64,000 bases of DNA from Roseomonas sp. (GCA_031180725.1 JAPSLO010000015.1:1-64000), one strand, 5' to 3'. Positions 52,207 to 61,233 are shown, numbered from the stretch's first letter. Notes: a model not told the origin generated them from the letters alone. Program-made: numbers and translations.

Positions 52207-52318
52207 GCTCTGCATTCCGCTTCGCCATGTTGGCGATGCGTTCATGTCCGCCTGCTAGTCAGGGCCGGACACCACCGCCAGGACGGCGCTTGCGTACCGG
52301 AACAGGGTGACGATTGGC

Positions 52319-52699
52319 ATGGACAAGAACACGCCCGTCCTGATCGTGGACGACTACAAGACGATGCTGCGTATCATCCGCAACCTGCTGAAGCAGCTCG
52401 ACATCGAGAATGTCGAGGAGGCGACGGACGGGCAGGAGGCGCTGAACAAGCTGCGCGCGGGCAATTTCGGTTTGGTCATCAGCGACTGGAACATGGCCCC
52501 CATGACGGGGCTGGACCTGCTGAAGGAAGTGCGTGCCGACACGAAGCTGAAGGACACGCCCTTCATCATGATCACCGCGGAGAGCAAGACGGAGAACGTG
52601 GTCGCCGCCAAGGCCGCCGGCGTCTCGAACTACATCGTCAAGCCCTTCAACGCGGAAACGCTGCGCGAGAAGATCGAGAAGGTGATGGGGAATGCCTGA
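52319..52699 (+). CDS. CheY-type response regulator
   Basis: 126 residues, a stand-alone receiver. Asp11 and Asp12 form the acidic pocket, Asp56 (VISDWNMAP) is the phosphorylation site, Thr86 and Lys108 are the switch and catalytic residues. Next to cheZ, it most likely signals to FliM. ATG at 52319; a GTG at 52307 is the alternative. Confidence 0.9.
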   Translation: MDKNTPVLIVDDYKTMLRIIRNLLKQLDIENVEEATDGQEALNKLRAGNFGLVISDWNMAPMTGLDLLKEVRADTKLKDTPFIMITAESKTENVVAAKAAGVSNYIVKPFNAETLREKIEKVMGNA

Positions 52700-53288
52700 C
52701 GGACATCCGGCGGCCAACGCCCCCCCTTCCTCCGCCGAGGACGCCCGGATCGAGGCCGCCGTCCGCGCCGTGCTGGGCAGCATGGCCGGCGACCTCTCCG
52801 CCACCGAGGCCGCGCTGCTGGCCGAGCTGGAAGGGCTGGGCCGCACCGTGGCACGCGCGAAGCAGGAGATCGCGCGGCTGAAGGTGGATGACATCACCGA
52901 AAGCCACATCCCCAGCGCGACGGATGAGCTGGACGCCATCGTGGACCACACCGCGCAGGCCACGAACGAGATCCTCGATTGCTGCGAGGTGCTGGAAAAG
53001 GTGGCCGGTCGCGTGGCGAAGGAAGATGCCGAGGCACTGCAGGGCGTCACGACGCGCATCTACGAAGCCTGCAGCTTCCAGGATATCACAGGCCAACGCA
53101 TCGGCAAGGTGGTGACGGCGCTGAAGGCGATCGAGGCGCGCGTTGCCTCTGTGACCGGCCGCTTCATGGAGGGCCGCGCGCCGGAGCCGGAGGCGGAGAC
53201 CGAGGGGCGCCGCCTGGCGGAAGGGCCGCAGCTTCCAGGCGCCGGCGTCAGCCAGGCCGATATCGACCGTCTGCTGGCGGACTTCTGA
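52692..53288 (+). CDS. cheZ: Protein phosphatase CheZ
   Basis: 198 residues. The dephosphorylation motif is in ACSFQDITGQRIGKVVTAL: Asp131 and Gln135 match the catalytic pair. The C-terminal SQADIDRLLADF is the CheY-binding helix, similar to the switch-binding peptide of FliM. Overlaps the response-regulator gene by eight bases. Confidence 0.92.
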   Translation: MPDGHPAANAPPSSAEDARIEAAVRAVLGSMAGDLSATEAALLAELEGLGRTVARAKQEIARLKVDDITESHIPSATDELDAIVDHTAQATNEILDCCEVLEKVAGRVAKEDAEALQGVTTRIYEACSFQDITGQRIGKVVTALKAIEARVASVTGRFMEGRAPEPEAETEGRRLAEGPQLPGAGVSQADIDRLLADF

Positions 53289-53293
53289 ACCCG

Positions 53294-56233
53294 ATGCCGC
53301 GGCGTGCCCGCCCCGCCCTGGTCGTGCTGATGCTGGCCGCCACGCCCGCGGCGGCGCAGGAACGGGAAAGGGCGGCCATGCCGGCCGTGGCGCCCGAACG
53401 GGTGGGGGTGCGCACTGGCGACCACCCGACCTATGGCCGGATCGTCTTCGACTGGCCACGGGAGATCGGCTATCGCGTGGAGCAGGAGGCGGGCCGGCTG
53501 GTGCTGCGCTTCGCCGCAGCCGCCAGCTTCGACCTGCCCGCCCGCAACCGCCTGCCGCGCCACGCCCAGAGCATGGAAGCCGCCGGCGAGGCGGTGACCA
53601 TCGCCTTCGCCCCCGATGCACGGCCGCGGATCTTCCGCCTCGGCCGCCGCGTGGTAGTGGACCTGATCAATCCTGATTCCGTGGCGGAGGCTGCGCCTGT
53701 CACGGCCCGCGCCCCGGACCGGCTGCCAGCCCCGCCGGCGTCGCGCCAGGCCGGGCGGCGCGGTGCCTCGCGCCCGGTCGCCAGAGCCGTGGTCGAGCCT
53801 TCTCCCGCGTCGATCCCGGCACCCCCGGCGACGGTGCAGCCCGCCGTGCCAGCCGTCGCGCCGCCACCGCAGCTGGCCGTGCCGGAGCCAAGGCTGGAAG
53901 TGGCCACCGCCCCGTTGACGCCCATCCAGGCTGTCCCGCTCGCCCCGCCCGAAACCACGCCGGCGGCGCCACCCGTGCCGCGGCAGGTGGCGGTGGAGAT
54001 GCAGGCGGATGGGGTGCTCGTCCCGGCCGGCGCCGAAGTGGGCGCCGCGCTGCTCCGCCGCGGCGACAATTGGCTGCTCGTTTTTGATACCGCCCTGCCG
54101 CTCAATATCGAGGCATTGCGTGGTGGTGCGCTGGCGCGCGCCGAACTGGCCGATGGCCCGGAAGCGACGGTGCTGCGCCTGCCGGCCATGGCGCTGGCCG
54201 AACCAGCCCTGCGCCGCACCGAGGCCGGCTGGCTGCTGCTGGAGCAGCCTGCCCCGCCCAGCCTGCGCAGCATCCGCGCCGAGGCGGAGGCCGGTCCGCC
54301 ACCGCGGCTGCTGCTGCGCGCCGGCCGGCCCGGCGCCACCGTCTCCGTGCTGGACCCTGAAACCGGCGGCATGCTGCTGGTCGGCACGCTGCGGGAGGAT
54401 GGCGAGGCGGTGCTGCTGGGCCGTCGCGCTCCCACGTTCGATATCCTGCCCACCAGGCTGGGTGCCGCGCTGCTGCCGCGCGCCGATACCGTGACGCTGC
54501 GCGCCCTGCCGAACGGCTTCGTCGCCGCCGCCGGCCCCGGCGCCACGCTGTCGCTGGGCCCCGAGCCCAGCAACGATGTGGAAGTGGCGGCGATGTCGCG
54601 CCTGTTCGATCTGCCCGACCTGCCCCTGGCCGCGCTGACGCAGCGCGAACGCAACGCAATGCTGGATGTCGGTGCCGCTCCACCGCTCGGCCGCGGCCAG
54701 CCCCGCTTCCGCCATGCGGAGGCGCTGTTGGCGCTGGGCCTGGGGGCGGAAGCCCAGGCCATGATCACGCTGGCGATGCGCGAGGATCCGCGCGTGGCGG
54801 AAGAGCCGCGCGCGCATGCGCTGCAGGGTGCCGCGGCGCTGCTGGCCGGGCGCGTCGCGGAAACGGACGGTCTGCTGCATCGCCGCCTGCCGGACAGCGA
54901 TGAGCTGGCGCTGTGGCGCGGCCTGCGCGCCGCGGCCCGCGGCGAGGATGGCGCCCTGCGCATCGCTGCCGCCCTGCCGCTGCTGCGCGCCTGGCCAGAG
55001 CCACTGCGCAGCCGGATGATGCCGCTCGCTGCCGAAGCCCTGGCTGTCGGCCGCGAGGTGCAGGCAGCGCGGCGCCTGCTGAGCGGGCAGGAGGAGAACC
55101 CGGCCTTCTCCCTGGCGCGTGCCCTCCTGCTGGAATCCAGCGGCGACACCGCGTCGGCGCTGGAGGCCTTCGAGGCCGTGGCGCACGGGCGCGACCGGCG
55201 GGCTCGCGCCGTGGCGCTGCGCCGCGTCGTGGAGCTGAAGCTTGCCAGCGGCACGCTGGATGCCGCCGGTGCCGCCGCGGCCATGGAAGGCGTGATCGCT
55301 GCCTGGCGCGGCGATGCGATGGAAAGTGATGCCCGCATCCGCCTGGCGGAGTTGCGCCGACAGGCCGGCGATGCCCGCGGGGCCTTCGAGGCGCTGCGTG
55401 AGGTGGAAGCCACCTTCCCGTCGCTGGCTCCGCGCACCCGCACCTTGCAGGCCGAAGCCCTGCTGGAAGCGCTGGTGCAGGAACCGCCAATCTCCGCGGT
55501 GACGCTGTTCGATGCGCACCAAGCCCTGCTGCCGGCCGGCCCGGCGGCGGAACGCGCGCTCGCCGCGCTGGCGGACCGGCTGGCAGCGCTGGATCTGCTG
55601 GACCGGGCACGACGCGTGTTGGGCCAGGCGCTGGCGCGCGCCGATGACGACGAGTCGCGCGGCCGAATCGGGCTGCGGTTGGCGGGGCTGGCCATGGCCG
55701 GCAACGATCCCGCCGGTGCCCGCGCTGCACTGGCGCAGACGGAATCGCCGCGGCTCTCGGACAGTCTGCGGCGCGAGCGGCTGCTGACCGAGGCGCGTGC
55801 CCTGGCGCGTGAGGGCGCGGCGGAGCAGGCGGTGGAACGCTTCCGCGCCGCGGAGCCGGAAGCGGCGATGGAATTGGCGGAGTTTCTCGCTTCCCGTCAG
55901 GACTGGACGGCGGCGGCGGCGGTATTGCGGCAACACCTGGCCAGCGCGCTGCCGCCCCCGCCGGCGTTGCTGGAGGAGCCGCAGCGCCGCGTCGTGGCGC
56001 GCACTGCCGCGATGCTGGCGCTGGCCGGCGACGAGGCGGGCCTGGCCGCACTGCGTGAGGCCGAGGCCGGGCGAATGTCGGACGGCGCCTTCTCCGAGGC
56101 TTTCACGCTGCTCACTGCCGGCCGCATGGCCGGCACCGCGGACCTGCCGCGGCTGCGGCGAGAGCTGGAATTGGCCCGTCTGCTGCCGGGCCGGCTGGAG
56201 GCGTTGCGGATGCCGGAGCAAATCACAAGGTAA
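53294..56233 (+). CDS. Large secreted TPR-like protein downstream of cheZ
   Basis: 979 residues. Signal peptide (PALVVLMLAATPAAAQ), an AMIN-like beta region (about 35-135, YGRIVFDWPREIGYRVEQEA), a Pro/Ala-rich linker (about 140-235), another beta-rich part and then helical repeats (about 470-970) of TPR character. It starts 5 bp after cheZ, so it probably belongs to the chemotaxis/flagellar operon. Family not named; periplasmic scaffold is a guess. Confidence 0.7.
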   Translation: MPRRARPALVVLMLAATPAAAQERERAAMPAVAPERVGVRTGDHPTYGRIVFDWPREIGYRVEQEAGRLVLRFAAAASFDLPARNRLPRHAQSMEAAGEAVTIAFAPDARPRIFRLGRRVVVDLINPDSVAEAAPVTARAPDRLPAPPASRQAGRRGASRPVARAVVEPSPASIPAPPATVQPAVPAVAPPPQLAVPEPRLEVATAPLTPIQAVPLAPPETTPAAPPVPRQVAVEMQADGVLVPAGAEVGAALLRRGDNWLLVFDTALPLNIEALRGGALARAELADGPEATVLRLPAMALAEPALRRTEAGWLLLEQPAPPSLRSIRAEAEAGPPPRLLLRAGRPGATVSVLDPETGGMLLVGTLREDGEAVLLGRRAPTFDILPTRLGAALLPRADTVTLRALPNGFVAAAGPGATLSLGPEPSNDVEVAAMSRLFDLPDLPLAALTQRERNAMLDVGAAPPLGRGQPRFRHAEALLALGLGAEAQAMITLAMREDPRVAEEPRAHALQGAAALLAGRVAETDGLLHRRLPDSDELALWRGLRAAARGEDGALRIAAALPLLRAWPEPLRSRMMPLAAEALAVGREVQAARRLLSGQEENPAFSLARALLLESSGDTASALEAFEAVAHGRDRRARAVALRRVVELKLASGTLDAAGAAAAMEGVIAAWRGDAMESDARIRLAELRRQAGDARGAFEALREVEATFPSLAPRTRTLQAEALLEALVQEPPISAVTLFDAHQALLPAGPAAERALAALADRLAALDLLDRARRVLGQALARADDDESRGRIGLRLAGLAMAGNDPAGARAALAQTESPRLSDSLRRERLLTEARALAREGAAEQAVERFRAAEPEAAMELAEFLASRQDWTAAAAVLRQHLASALPPPPALLEEPQRRVVARTAAMLALAGDEAGLAALREAEAGRMSDGAFSEAFTLLTAGRMAGTADLPRLRRELELARLLPGRLEALRMPEQITR

Positions 56234-56429
56234 GTCTCCTGCCGCCCCCAGGCCTTGCCGGTGAAGCCCCGCGTGGGGCGCAGGGGGCAGGCGCGTTTTT
56301 TTCGGACCCCGGGGGGGATTTTCGCTTGCGCCCCCGGCCCCCTTGCCCCATATGCGCCCGCCGTTGACCCCATGAGGTGCCGCTGCCTGCGGCCACCAAG
56401 GTCATCTGCTGGCTGGAAGGAGCCCGAAC

Positions 56430-56879
56430 ATGGAAGCTCTGGTCCAACTGGGGATGGTCTCGGATACGCCGAGCGACACCCGGACCGACAGCGCCACTGA
56501 GGTGGAGCGCGACTACTTCATCAACCGCGGCGGCCTCCGCTTCGCCGGCGTCCATCTGATCGTGGATCTGTGGGGCGCGACGCGGCTGGATGACCCGGAC
56601 CACATTGATGCGGTGCTGCGTGAAGGCGCGCTGGTTGCCGGCGCGACCATCCTGCACGGGCATTTCCACCACTTCTCGCCGAATGGCGGCGTGAGCGGCG
56701 TGCTGGTACTGGCGGAGAGCCACATCTCCATCCACACCTGGCCCGAGCGCGACTATGCCGCCATCGACATCTTCATGTGCGGCGAATGCGACCCGGCGAA
56801 GGCGATCCCCGCCATCAAGAAGGGCTTCCAGCCCGAGCGGGTGCAGCTTGCCGAACACAAGCGCGGCCTGATCGGCTGA
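56430..56879 (+). CDS. speD: S-adenosylmethionine decarboxylase proenzyme
   Basis: 149 residues. Self-cleavage between Glu96 and Ser97 (VLAESHISIHTWPE) makes the pyruvoyl cofactor; His102 and Cys117-region residues (DIFMCGECDP) fit the family. It makes decarboxylated SAM for spermidine synthesis. A GGAAGGAG ribosome-binding site precedes the ATG. speE follows beyond a terminator. Confidence 0.94.
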   Translation: MEALVQLGMVSDTPSDTRTDSATEVERDYFINRGGLRFAGVHLIVDLWGATRLDDPDHIDAVLREGALVAGATILHGHFHHFSPNGGVSGVLVLAESHISIHTWPERDYAAIDIFMCGECDPAKAIPAIKKGFQPERVQLAEHKRGLIG

Positions 56880-56901
56880 GCGCCGCGCGCCCTGTTGTGC
56901 T

Positions 56902-56935
56902 AAAGGGCCGGGCCGCAGGGTCCGGCCCTTTTTCT
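56902..56935 (+). terminator. Terminator between speD and speE
   Basis: AAAGGGCCGG (56902-56911) pairs with CCGGCCCTTT (56922-56931), followed by more T residues. It lies 22 bases past speD and 24 bases before the chosen speE start, so speE may be only partly read through or have its own promoter. Confidence 0.85.
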
Positions 56936-56958
56936 TGGCAGCCATTCGTGACAACGGA

Positions 56959-57837
56959 ATGACAGAGATGCCCACCGATTCCTGGGTGAACGAGACGCTC
57001 TACGCCGAATGGGGCCAGCGCTTCCTGGTGAAGCGGGAGCTGGCGCGCGTGAAGTCCGCCTTTCAGGACATCATGGTGTTCGAAAGCTACACCCATGGCC
57101 GCGTCATGCTGCTGGACGGCGTGGTGCAGATCACCGAGATGGACGAGTTCGTCTACCAGGAGATGATCACCCATGTGCCGCTGCTGGCGCATGGCGATGC
57201 CCGGCGCGTGCTGATCATCGGCGCGGGCGATGGCGGCGTGCTGAAGCGGGTCTTGCAGCACCGCACGGTGGAGAAGGCCGTGATGGTGGAGATCGATGGC
57301 GAGGTGATCCGGCTGGCGAAGGAGTTCATGCCAGGCATCGCCGGCGATGCCTGGACCGATCCGCGTGCCGAGGTGATCGTCGGCGACGGCATCGATTACG
57401 TCCGCCAGGCGCCCGCCGGCAGCTTCGATGTGATCATCGTGGACAGCACGGACCCGATCGGCGTGGGAGAGGTGCTGTTCACCGAGGAGTTCTATGCGAA
57501 TTCCGCCCGCATCCTGACCGAGCGCGGGTTGATCGTGAACCAGTGCGGCGTGCCGGCGATGCAGGCCGATGAGCTGCGCGACACGTCGTTGCGGCGCGCG
57601 AAGTCCTTTTTCGATGTCTGGGCCTATGTCGCCGCCGTGCCGACCTATGTGGGCGGCTACATGACGCTGGGCTGGGCGGCCAAGGATGAGGGGCTGCGCC
57701 GGGTGGATGTGGCGGAGATCCGCCGCCGCGCCGATGTGGCGGGGGTGCTGGACACCACCGGCTACTGGACGCCGGAAATCCATGTCGGCGCCTTCAACCT
57801 GCCGCCCTATATCGCGCGCCACCTGCCGCGGCGGTGA
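56959..57837 (+). CDS. speE: Spermidine synthase
   Basis: 292 residues. Aminopropyltransferase with SAM-like fold: LLDGVVQITEMDEFVYQEMI, VLIIGAGDGGVLKRVLQH and VDSTDPIGVGEVLFTEEFY are the substrate and nucleotide motifs. It transfers the aminopropyl group to putrescine. The ATG at 56959 is used; another in-frame ATG at 56968 is possible. Confidence 0.94.
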   Translation: MTEMPTDSWVNETLYAEWGQRFLVKRELARVKSAFQDIMVFESYTHGRVMLLDGVVQITEMDEFVYQEMITHVPLLAHGDARRVLIIGAGDGGVLKRVLQHRTVEKAVMVEIDGEVIRLAKEFMPGIAGDAWTDPRAEVIVGDGIDYVRQAPAGSFDVIIVDSTDPIGVGEVLFTEEFYANSARILTERGLIVNQCGVPAMQADELRDTSLRRAKSFFDVWAYVAAVPTYVGGYMTLGWAAKDEGLRRVDVAEIRRRADVAGVLDTTGYWTPEIHVGAFNLPPYIARHLPRR

Positions 57838-57888
57838 GCCGGGCAGGGAGGGGCGCCAGCCCCTCCAGGCCGGCGGGCGTGGCGCGGT

Positions 57889-58266
57889 TCAGCCCGTTGG
57901 ACGCGCCCAGGGGCTGGCACCAGGGGGCGCGCCGCTGGCGGAGAGCGGCTTCAGCGCCACGGCGGTGCCGCTGGCGGTGACCATCAGCATGCCGCCATTG
58001 CTGCCCAGCACCTCGTAATCCATGTCGATGCCGATCACGGCATCGGCGCCGAGTGCGCGGGCCTGTTCCATCAGGTTCGTCATGGCAGTGTCGCGCGCTA
58101 CGCCGAGCTCGCGCTCGTAGGTCGCCGAACGGCCGCCGATGATGTCGCGCAACCCGCCCAGCAGGTCCTTGAAGACATTCACGCCGAGCACGGCGTCGCC
58201 GAAGACGACGCCGAGATAGCGGTCCACCTCTCGGCCCTGGATGGTGCTGGTGGTGGTGAAGATCAT
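57889..58266 (-). CDS. YbjQ/UPF0145 family protein
   Basis: 125 residues. MIFTTTSTIQGREVDRYLGV and DAVIGIDMDYEVLGSNGGML are YbjQ-family signatures, a small pentamer-forming fold sometimes annotated as heavy-metal binding. Role unclear. It lies 27 bp after fliP on the same strand. Confidence 0.88.
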   Translation of the reverse strand: MIFTTTSTIQGREVDRYLGVVFGDAVLGVNVFKDLLGGLRDIIGGRSATYERELGVARDTAMTNLMEQARALGADAVIGIDMDYEVLGSNGGMLMVTASGTAVALKPLSASGAPPGASPWARPTG

Positions 58267-58293
58267 GGCCTTCTCCTCTGGCTCGCGGCGTCA

Positions 58294-59019
58294 TCATTGG
58301 GCGAAGCCCTGCACCAGGCTGCCGGCCACCAGGCGCCAGCCATCCACCAGCACGAAGAAGGCCAGCTTGAAGGGCAGCGCCACCACGGTGGGCGGCAGCA
58401 TCATCATGCCCAACGACATCAGCACGCTGGCCGCCACCAGGTCGATCACCAGGAAGGGCAGGAAGAGCAGGAAGCCGATCTCGAAGGCGCGACGCAGCTC
58501 ACCCACCAGGAAGGCGGGCATCAGGGCGCGCCACGGCGCCTGCTCGGCGGGCGTGGCGGGCAGATTGGCCAGATCCTGGAACAGTGCCAAGTCGGCGTCC
58601 CTCACCTGGGCAGCCATGAAGCGGCGGAAGGGTTCGGCTGAGGCGGAAAGCCCCTCGAGTTCCCCAATGCGGCCTTCGGCCATGGGTTTGATGCCATTCT
58701 CCCAACTCGCCATCAGGGCAGGTTCCATGACGAAGAGCGTCAGGAACAGCGAAAGCGCGATCAGCACCGGGTTGGGCGGGATAGAGGGGGCGCCCATGGC
58801 GCTGCGGAGCAGCGACAGCACGATGGTGATGCGCGCGAAGGCCGTGACCATCACCAGCAGCGCCGGCGCCAGGGAGAGCAGGCCGATTAGCGCCGCCATC
58901 TGGATTAGCCGCGCCGTGGTGCCCGGCCCGACGGCGGCGCCGAGATCGAGGTTCAGGCTCTGCGCCGCGGCGGCGCCGGGCAGCAGAAAAAGGGCCAGCA
59001 GAAGGGGGAGGCGGCTCAT
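58294..59019 (-). CDS. fliP: Flagellar type III export protein FliP
   Basis: 241 residues. Signal peptide (LLLALFLLPGAAAA), then the membrane regions MVTAFARITIVLSLLRSAMG and RRAFEIGFLLFLPFLVIDLV, with MSLGMMMLPP at the C-terminal signature. Core of the FliPQR export gate. Overlaps fliO by four bases. Confidence 0.96.
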   Translation of the reverse strand: MSRLPLLLALFLLPGAAAAQSLNLDLGAAVGPGTTARLIQMAALIGLLSLAPALLVMVTAFARITIVLSLLRSAMGAPSIPPNPVLIALSLFLTLFVMEPALMASWENGIKPMAEGRIGELEGLSASAEPFRRFMAAQVRDADLALFQDLANLPATPAEQAPWRALMPAFLVGELRRAFEIGFLLFLPFLVIDLVAASVLMSLGMMMLPPTVVALPFKLAFFVLVDGWRLVAGSLVQGFAQ

Positions 59020-59321
59020 CGCCGGGCCTCCGGCGGCAGGTCCAGAGTAGATTCCTGCCGCGCCGGTGTTTCCGGCAGCCAGCCCACCACCACCTCCTGC
59101 GTGGCGCCAAGGAGGAGCAGCAGCGGCCTTCCGTCGCAGCGTGCCAGCACCAGTCGCCGGCGGCCATCCAGCGCTACGGCTTCCTCCACCGCCAGGCGGC
59201 GGCCGGTGCTGCGGGCGAGGCTGGCGGCGCGGGCCGCGCGCAGCGCCAGCACCAGCGCGGCCAGGACGCCGGCCAGCGCCAGGGAAGCGGTCAGCAGGCC
59301 CGACCAGGCGATGTCTTGCAT
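59016..59321 (-). CDS. fliO: Flagellar export assembly protein FliO
   Basis: 101 residues. One membrane span (LLTASLALAGVLAALVLALR), then the FliO domain (RRLAVEEAVALDGRRRLVLA, GRPLLLLLGATQEVVV). It helps FliP assembly. Located just before fliP with a four-base overlap. Confidence 0.88.
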   Translation of the reverse strand: MQDIAWSGLLTASLALAGVLAALVLALRAARAASLARSTGRRLAVEEAVALDGRRRLVLARCDGRPLLLLLGATQEVVVGWLPETPARQESTLDLPPEARR

Positions 59322-59360
59322 GCGGTCTCCATCCTGGGACGCGCGGTGGGGAAAGGTGGC

Positions 59361-59618
59361 TTATCCGGCGGCGAGCACGGCGCGGAGGCCGTCCACCTGT
59401 CGCAACAGGGCTTCCAGCGCCGGGCGCAGGCTGCGCGCCTGCACCGTCTCCAGCGCCATCACTGCCGCGCAGAGCGAAGTCGCTTCCCGGTCGAGTCCCG
59501 CCAGATCCACGCGCCGCCCGCCCTCCACGAGGGCGCGCGCCACGGCGACGGTGCCGTCCATGGCTTCGATCGCGGCACGCACGACCTCGGTGTGAAGGGA
59601 GGGGGGCTGTGGCGTCAT
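59361..59618 (-). CDS. Small helical protein upstream of fliO
   Basis: 85 residues, Ala/Leu-rich and helical, no signal or membrane span. Family not recognised. It is the first leftward gene before fliO, 39 bp upstream, and shares the control region with divergent flgB. A small flagellar chaperone is possible but not shown. Confidence 0.55.
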   Translation of the reverse strand: MTPQPPSLHTEVVRAAIEAMDGTVAVARALVEGGRRVDLAGLDREATSLCAAVMALETVQARSLRPALEALLRQVDGLRAVLAAG

Positions 59619-59661
59619 CGGCGCAGGGCTAGCAGCCGGGCGGTGAAGAAGCTGTTACGGC

Positions 59662-59676
59662 CGGCAGGAATTGCCC
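59662..59676. promoter_or_regulatory. FlbD-like dyad in flgB control region
   Basis: CGGCAGGAATTGCCC: a CGGCA half-site and, 10 bp on, TGCCC. It matches the central dyads at 37132 and 49278 apart from its last base and part of the variable middle. It lies 52 bp before flgB, in the divergent gap with the small helical gene. No sigma-54 promoter was found here. Confidence 0.5.
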
Positions 59677-59727
59677 AGGCGCTTCGGACTCACCCTTTCT
59701 TCACCCTTCCGGCCGCAGCCTGTCGGC

Positions 59728-60162
59728 ATGGACGGTACATCCGACATCGGCGCATTCGGCATCGGCGGGCGGCGCGGGTCAGGGCAGGTGGTGGATCCGC
59801 TGGCGCTGGCGGAACGCCGGCTGCACTGGCTGGACCGGCGGCAATCGGTGCTGGCGCAGAACATTGCCAATGCCGACACGCCGGGCTATCGCCCGCGCGA
59901 CCTGACGCCCTTCCAGCGTGAGCTTGCCGGGCAGATGCGCTTGGCCATGGCGCGCACCCAGCCCGGCCACGACGCGGGCAACGCCGCCAGTCGGCTGAAT
60001 GCGCGCGCCGAACGCGACGCGGCGGAAGTAGCGCCGGATGGCAACGCCGTCTCGCTGGACCGCGAGGCGATGCGCGTGGCCGAGACCGACACGGCGCATC
60101 AGCTCGCGATGGCGGTGCACCGCAGCTTCATGGGCATGTTCCGCGCGACGCTGGGCAAGTAG
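59728..60162 (+). CDS. flgB: Flagellar proximal rod protein FlgB
   Basis: 144 residues. LDRRQSVLAQNIANADTPGY and RPRDLTPFQREL form the N-terminal rod motif. The C terminus has ETDTAHQLAMAVHRSFMGMF. Proximal rod. ATG at 59728; first gene of the flgB-flgC-fliE-fliQ-fliR-flhB operon. Confidence 0.93.
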   Translation: MDGTSDIGAFGIGGRRGSGQVVDPLALAERRLHWLDRRQSVLAQNIANADTPGYRPRDLTPFQRELAGQMRLAMARTQPGHDAGNAASRLNARAERDAAEVAPDGNAVSLDREAMRVAETDTAHQLAMAVHRSFMGMFRATLGK

Positions 60163-60185
60163 CCGGCGCGCGCGAGCGGAGGCGG

Positions 60186-60599
60186 ATGGCGATGGACCTG
60201 GATCGGGCGCTACGCATCTCGGCCGCCGGAATGGCGGCGCAATCCACGCGGCTGCGCGTGGTGGCGGAAAACCTGGCGAACCGCGACAGCACCGGCGAAG
60301 GCCCGGGCGCCGATCCCTATCGGCGCCGCACCGTCAGCTTCGCCAACCGGCTGGACCGCGCGTTGGGGCTGGAGACCGTCTCGGTGAACCGCGTCGGCAC
60401 CGCGCCCGGCGAATTTCTCACGCGCTATGACCCCGGTCATCCGGCCGCAGACGCGAATGGCTATGTGAAGACGCCGAATGTGGACAGCCTGGTGGAGATG
60501 ATGGACATGCGCGAGGCGCAGCGCAGCTACAGCGCCAATCTCAGCGTGCTGGAGACGACGCGCGCCATGCTGACCCGCGCCATCGAGGCGCTGCGGTGA
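60186..60599 (+). CDS. flgC: Flagellar proximal rod protein FlgC
   Basis: 137 residues. ALRISAAGMAAQSTRLRVVA and ENLANRDSTGEGPGADPYRR at the N terminus; YVKTPNVDSLVEMMDMREAQ at the C terminus. Rod component. A GGAGGCGGATGGCG context surrounds the ATG. Overlaps fliE by four bases. Confidence 0.95.
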   Translation: MAMDLDRALRISAAGMAAQSTRLRVVAENLANRDSTGEGPGADPYRRRTVSFANRLDRALGLETVSVNRVGTAPGEFLTRYDPGHPAADANGYVKTPNVDSLVEMMDMREAQRSYSANLSVLETTRAMLTRAIEALR

Positions 60600-60901
60600 G
60601 CGTCAGTCCAGCCGCCGCAGCGGCCGCGGCCTATCGCGCCACGGCGGGCATGGCGGCCGGCGCTGCGCCGGCATTGGAAGGTGCCGCGGGCTTCGGCGGG
60701 CTGGTGCAGCGCGCCCTGCAACACGGGGTGGAGATCGGCCGCAGCGCGGAAGCGGCCTCCACCGCCGCGATGATGGGGCAGGGCGGCGTGACGGAGGCTG
60801 TGCTGGCGATCAGCCGCGCGGAGCTTGCGTTGCAGACCGCGGTCGCGGTGCGCGACCGGATGGTGGCAGCCTATCAGGACATCATGCGCATGCCGATCTG
60901 A
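60596..60901 (+). CDS. fliE: Flagellar hook-basal body protein FliE
   Basis: 101 residues. The C-terminal half GVTEAVLAISRAELALQTAV and RDRMVAAYQDIMRMPI is the conserved FliE pattern. It links the MS ring to the rod. The GTG start overlaps flgC (GTGA). Confidence 0.92.
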   Translation: MSVSPAAAAAAAYRATAGMAAGAAPALEGAAGFGGLVQRALQHGVEIGRSAEAASTAAMMGQGGVTEAVLAISRAELALQTAVAVRDRMVAAYQDIMRMPI

Positions 60902-60957
60902 AGGCGGCGCCTTGACGCGATCCGCCGCGCCCCTTGGCGCGGCGGCGGGAGACCAGA

Positions 60958-61233
60958 ATGGTCGAGGAAGCCTTGGGCCAGGCGCTGCGAGAGGCGCTGT
61001 GGGTCACGATCCAGGTCATGGGACCGCCGCTGGTCGCGGTGCTGGTCATCGGCCTGGCGGTCTCGCTGGTGCAGGCGCTGACGCAGATCCAGGAAGCCAC
61101 CCTGGCCTTCCTGCCCAAGCTGATCGCCTGTGGCGGGCTGATGCTGCTGCTGGGACCCTTCACCCTGCATGTGATGCGCGGCTGGGCGGAGACGCTGTTC
61201 GACCGCGCCGTGCTGCTGGGCGGCATCAGGTGA
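60958..61233 (+). CDS. fliQ: Flagellar type III export protein FliQ
   Basis: 91 residues, two spans. LREALWVTIQVMGPPLVAVL and SLVQALTQIQEATLAFLPKL are diagnostic. Part of the export gate. The ATG at 60958 is preferred to a TTG eight codons upstream. Overlaps fliR by four bases. Confidence 0.95.
   Translation: MVEEALGQALREALWVTIQVMGPPLVAVLVIGLAVSLVQALTQIQEATLAFLPKLIACGGLMLLLGPFTLHVMRGWAETLFDRAVLLGGIR

Noticed and set aside
52220-52245. Palindrome CGCCA/TGGCG before the response-regulator gene
   Set aside because: A single 5-bp dyad with no resemblance to the CGGCA arrays and no known promoter elements around it.
53060-56221. 1053-codon open frame on the minus strand
   Set aside because: Antisense shadow of the secreted repeat protein. 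It is Arg/Gln/His-rich with no domain, while the plus strand has a signal peptide and a start 5 bp after cheZ. Long antisense frames are expected at this GC content.
56274-56302. Terminator before speD (GC-rich stem then seven T residues)
   Set aside because: The T-run at 56296-56302 is real, but the stem before it (GCCCC/GGGGC) is only 5 bp and not adjacent to the T-run. Not strong enough to list.
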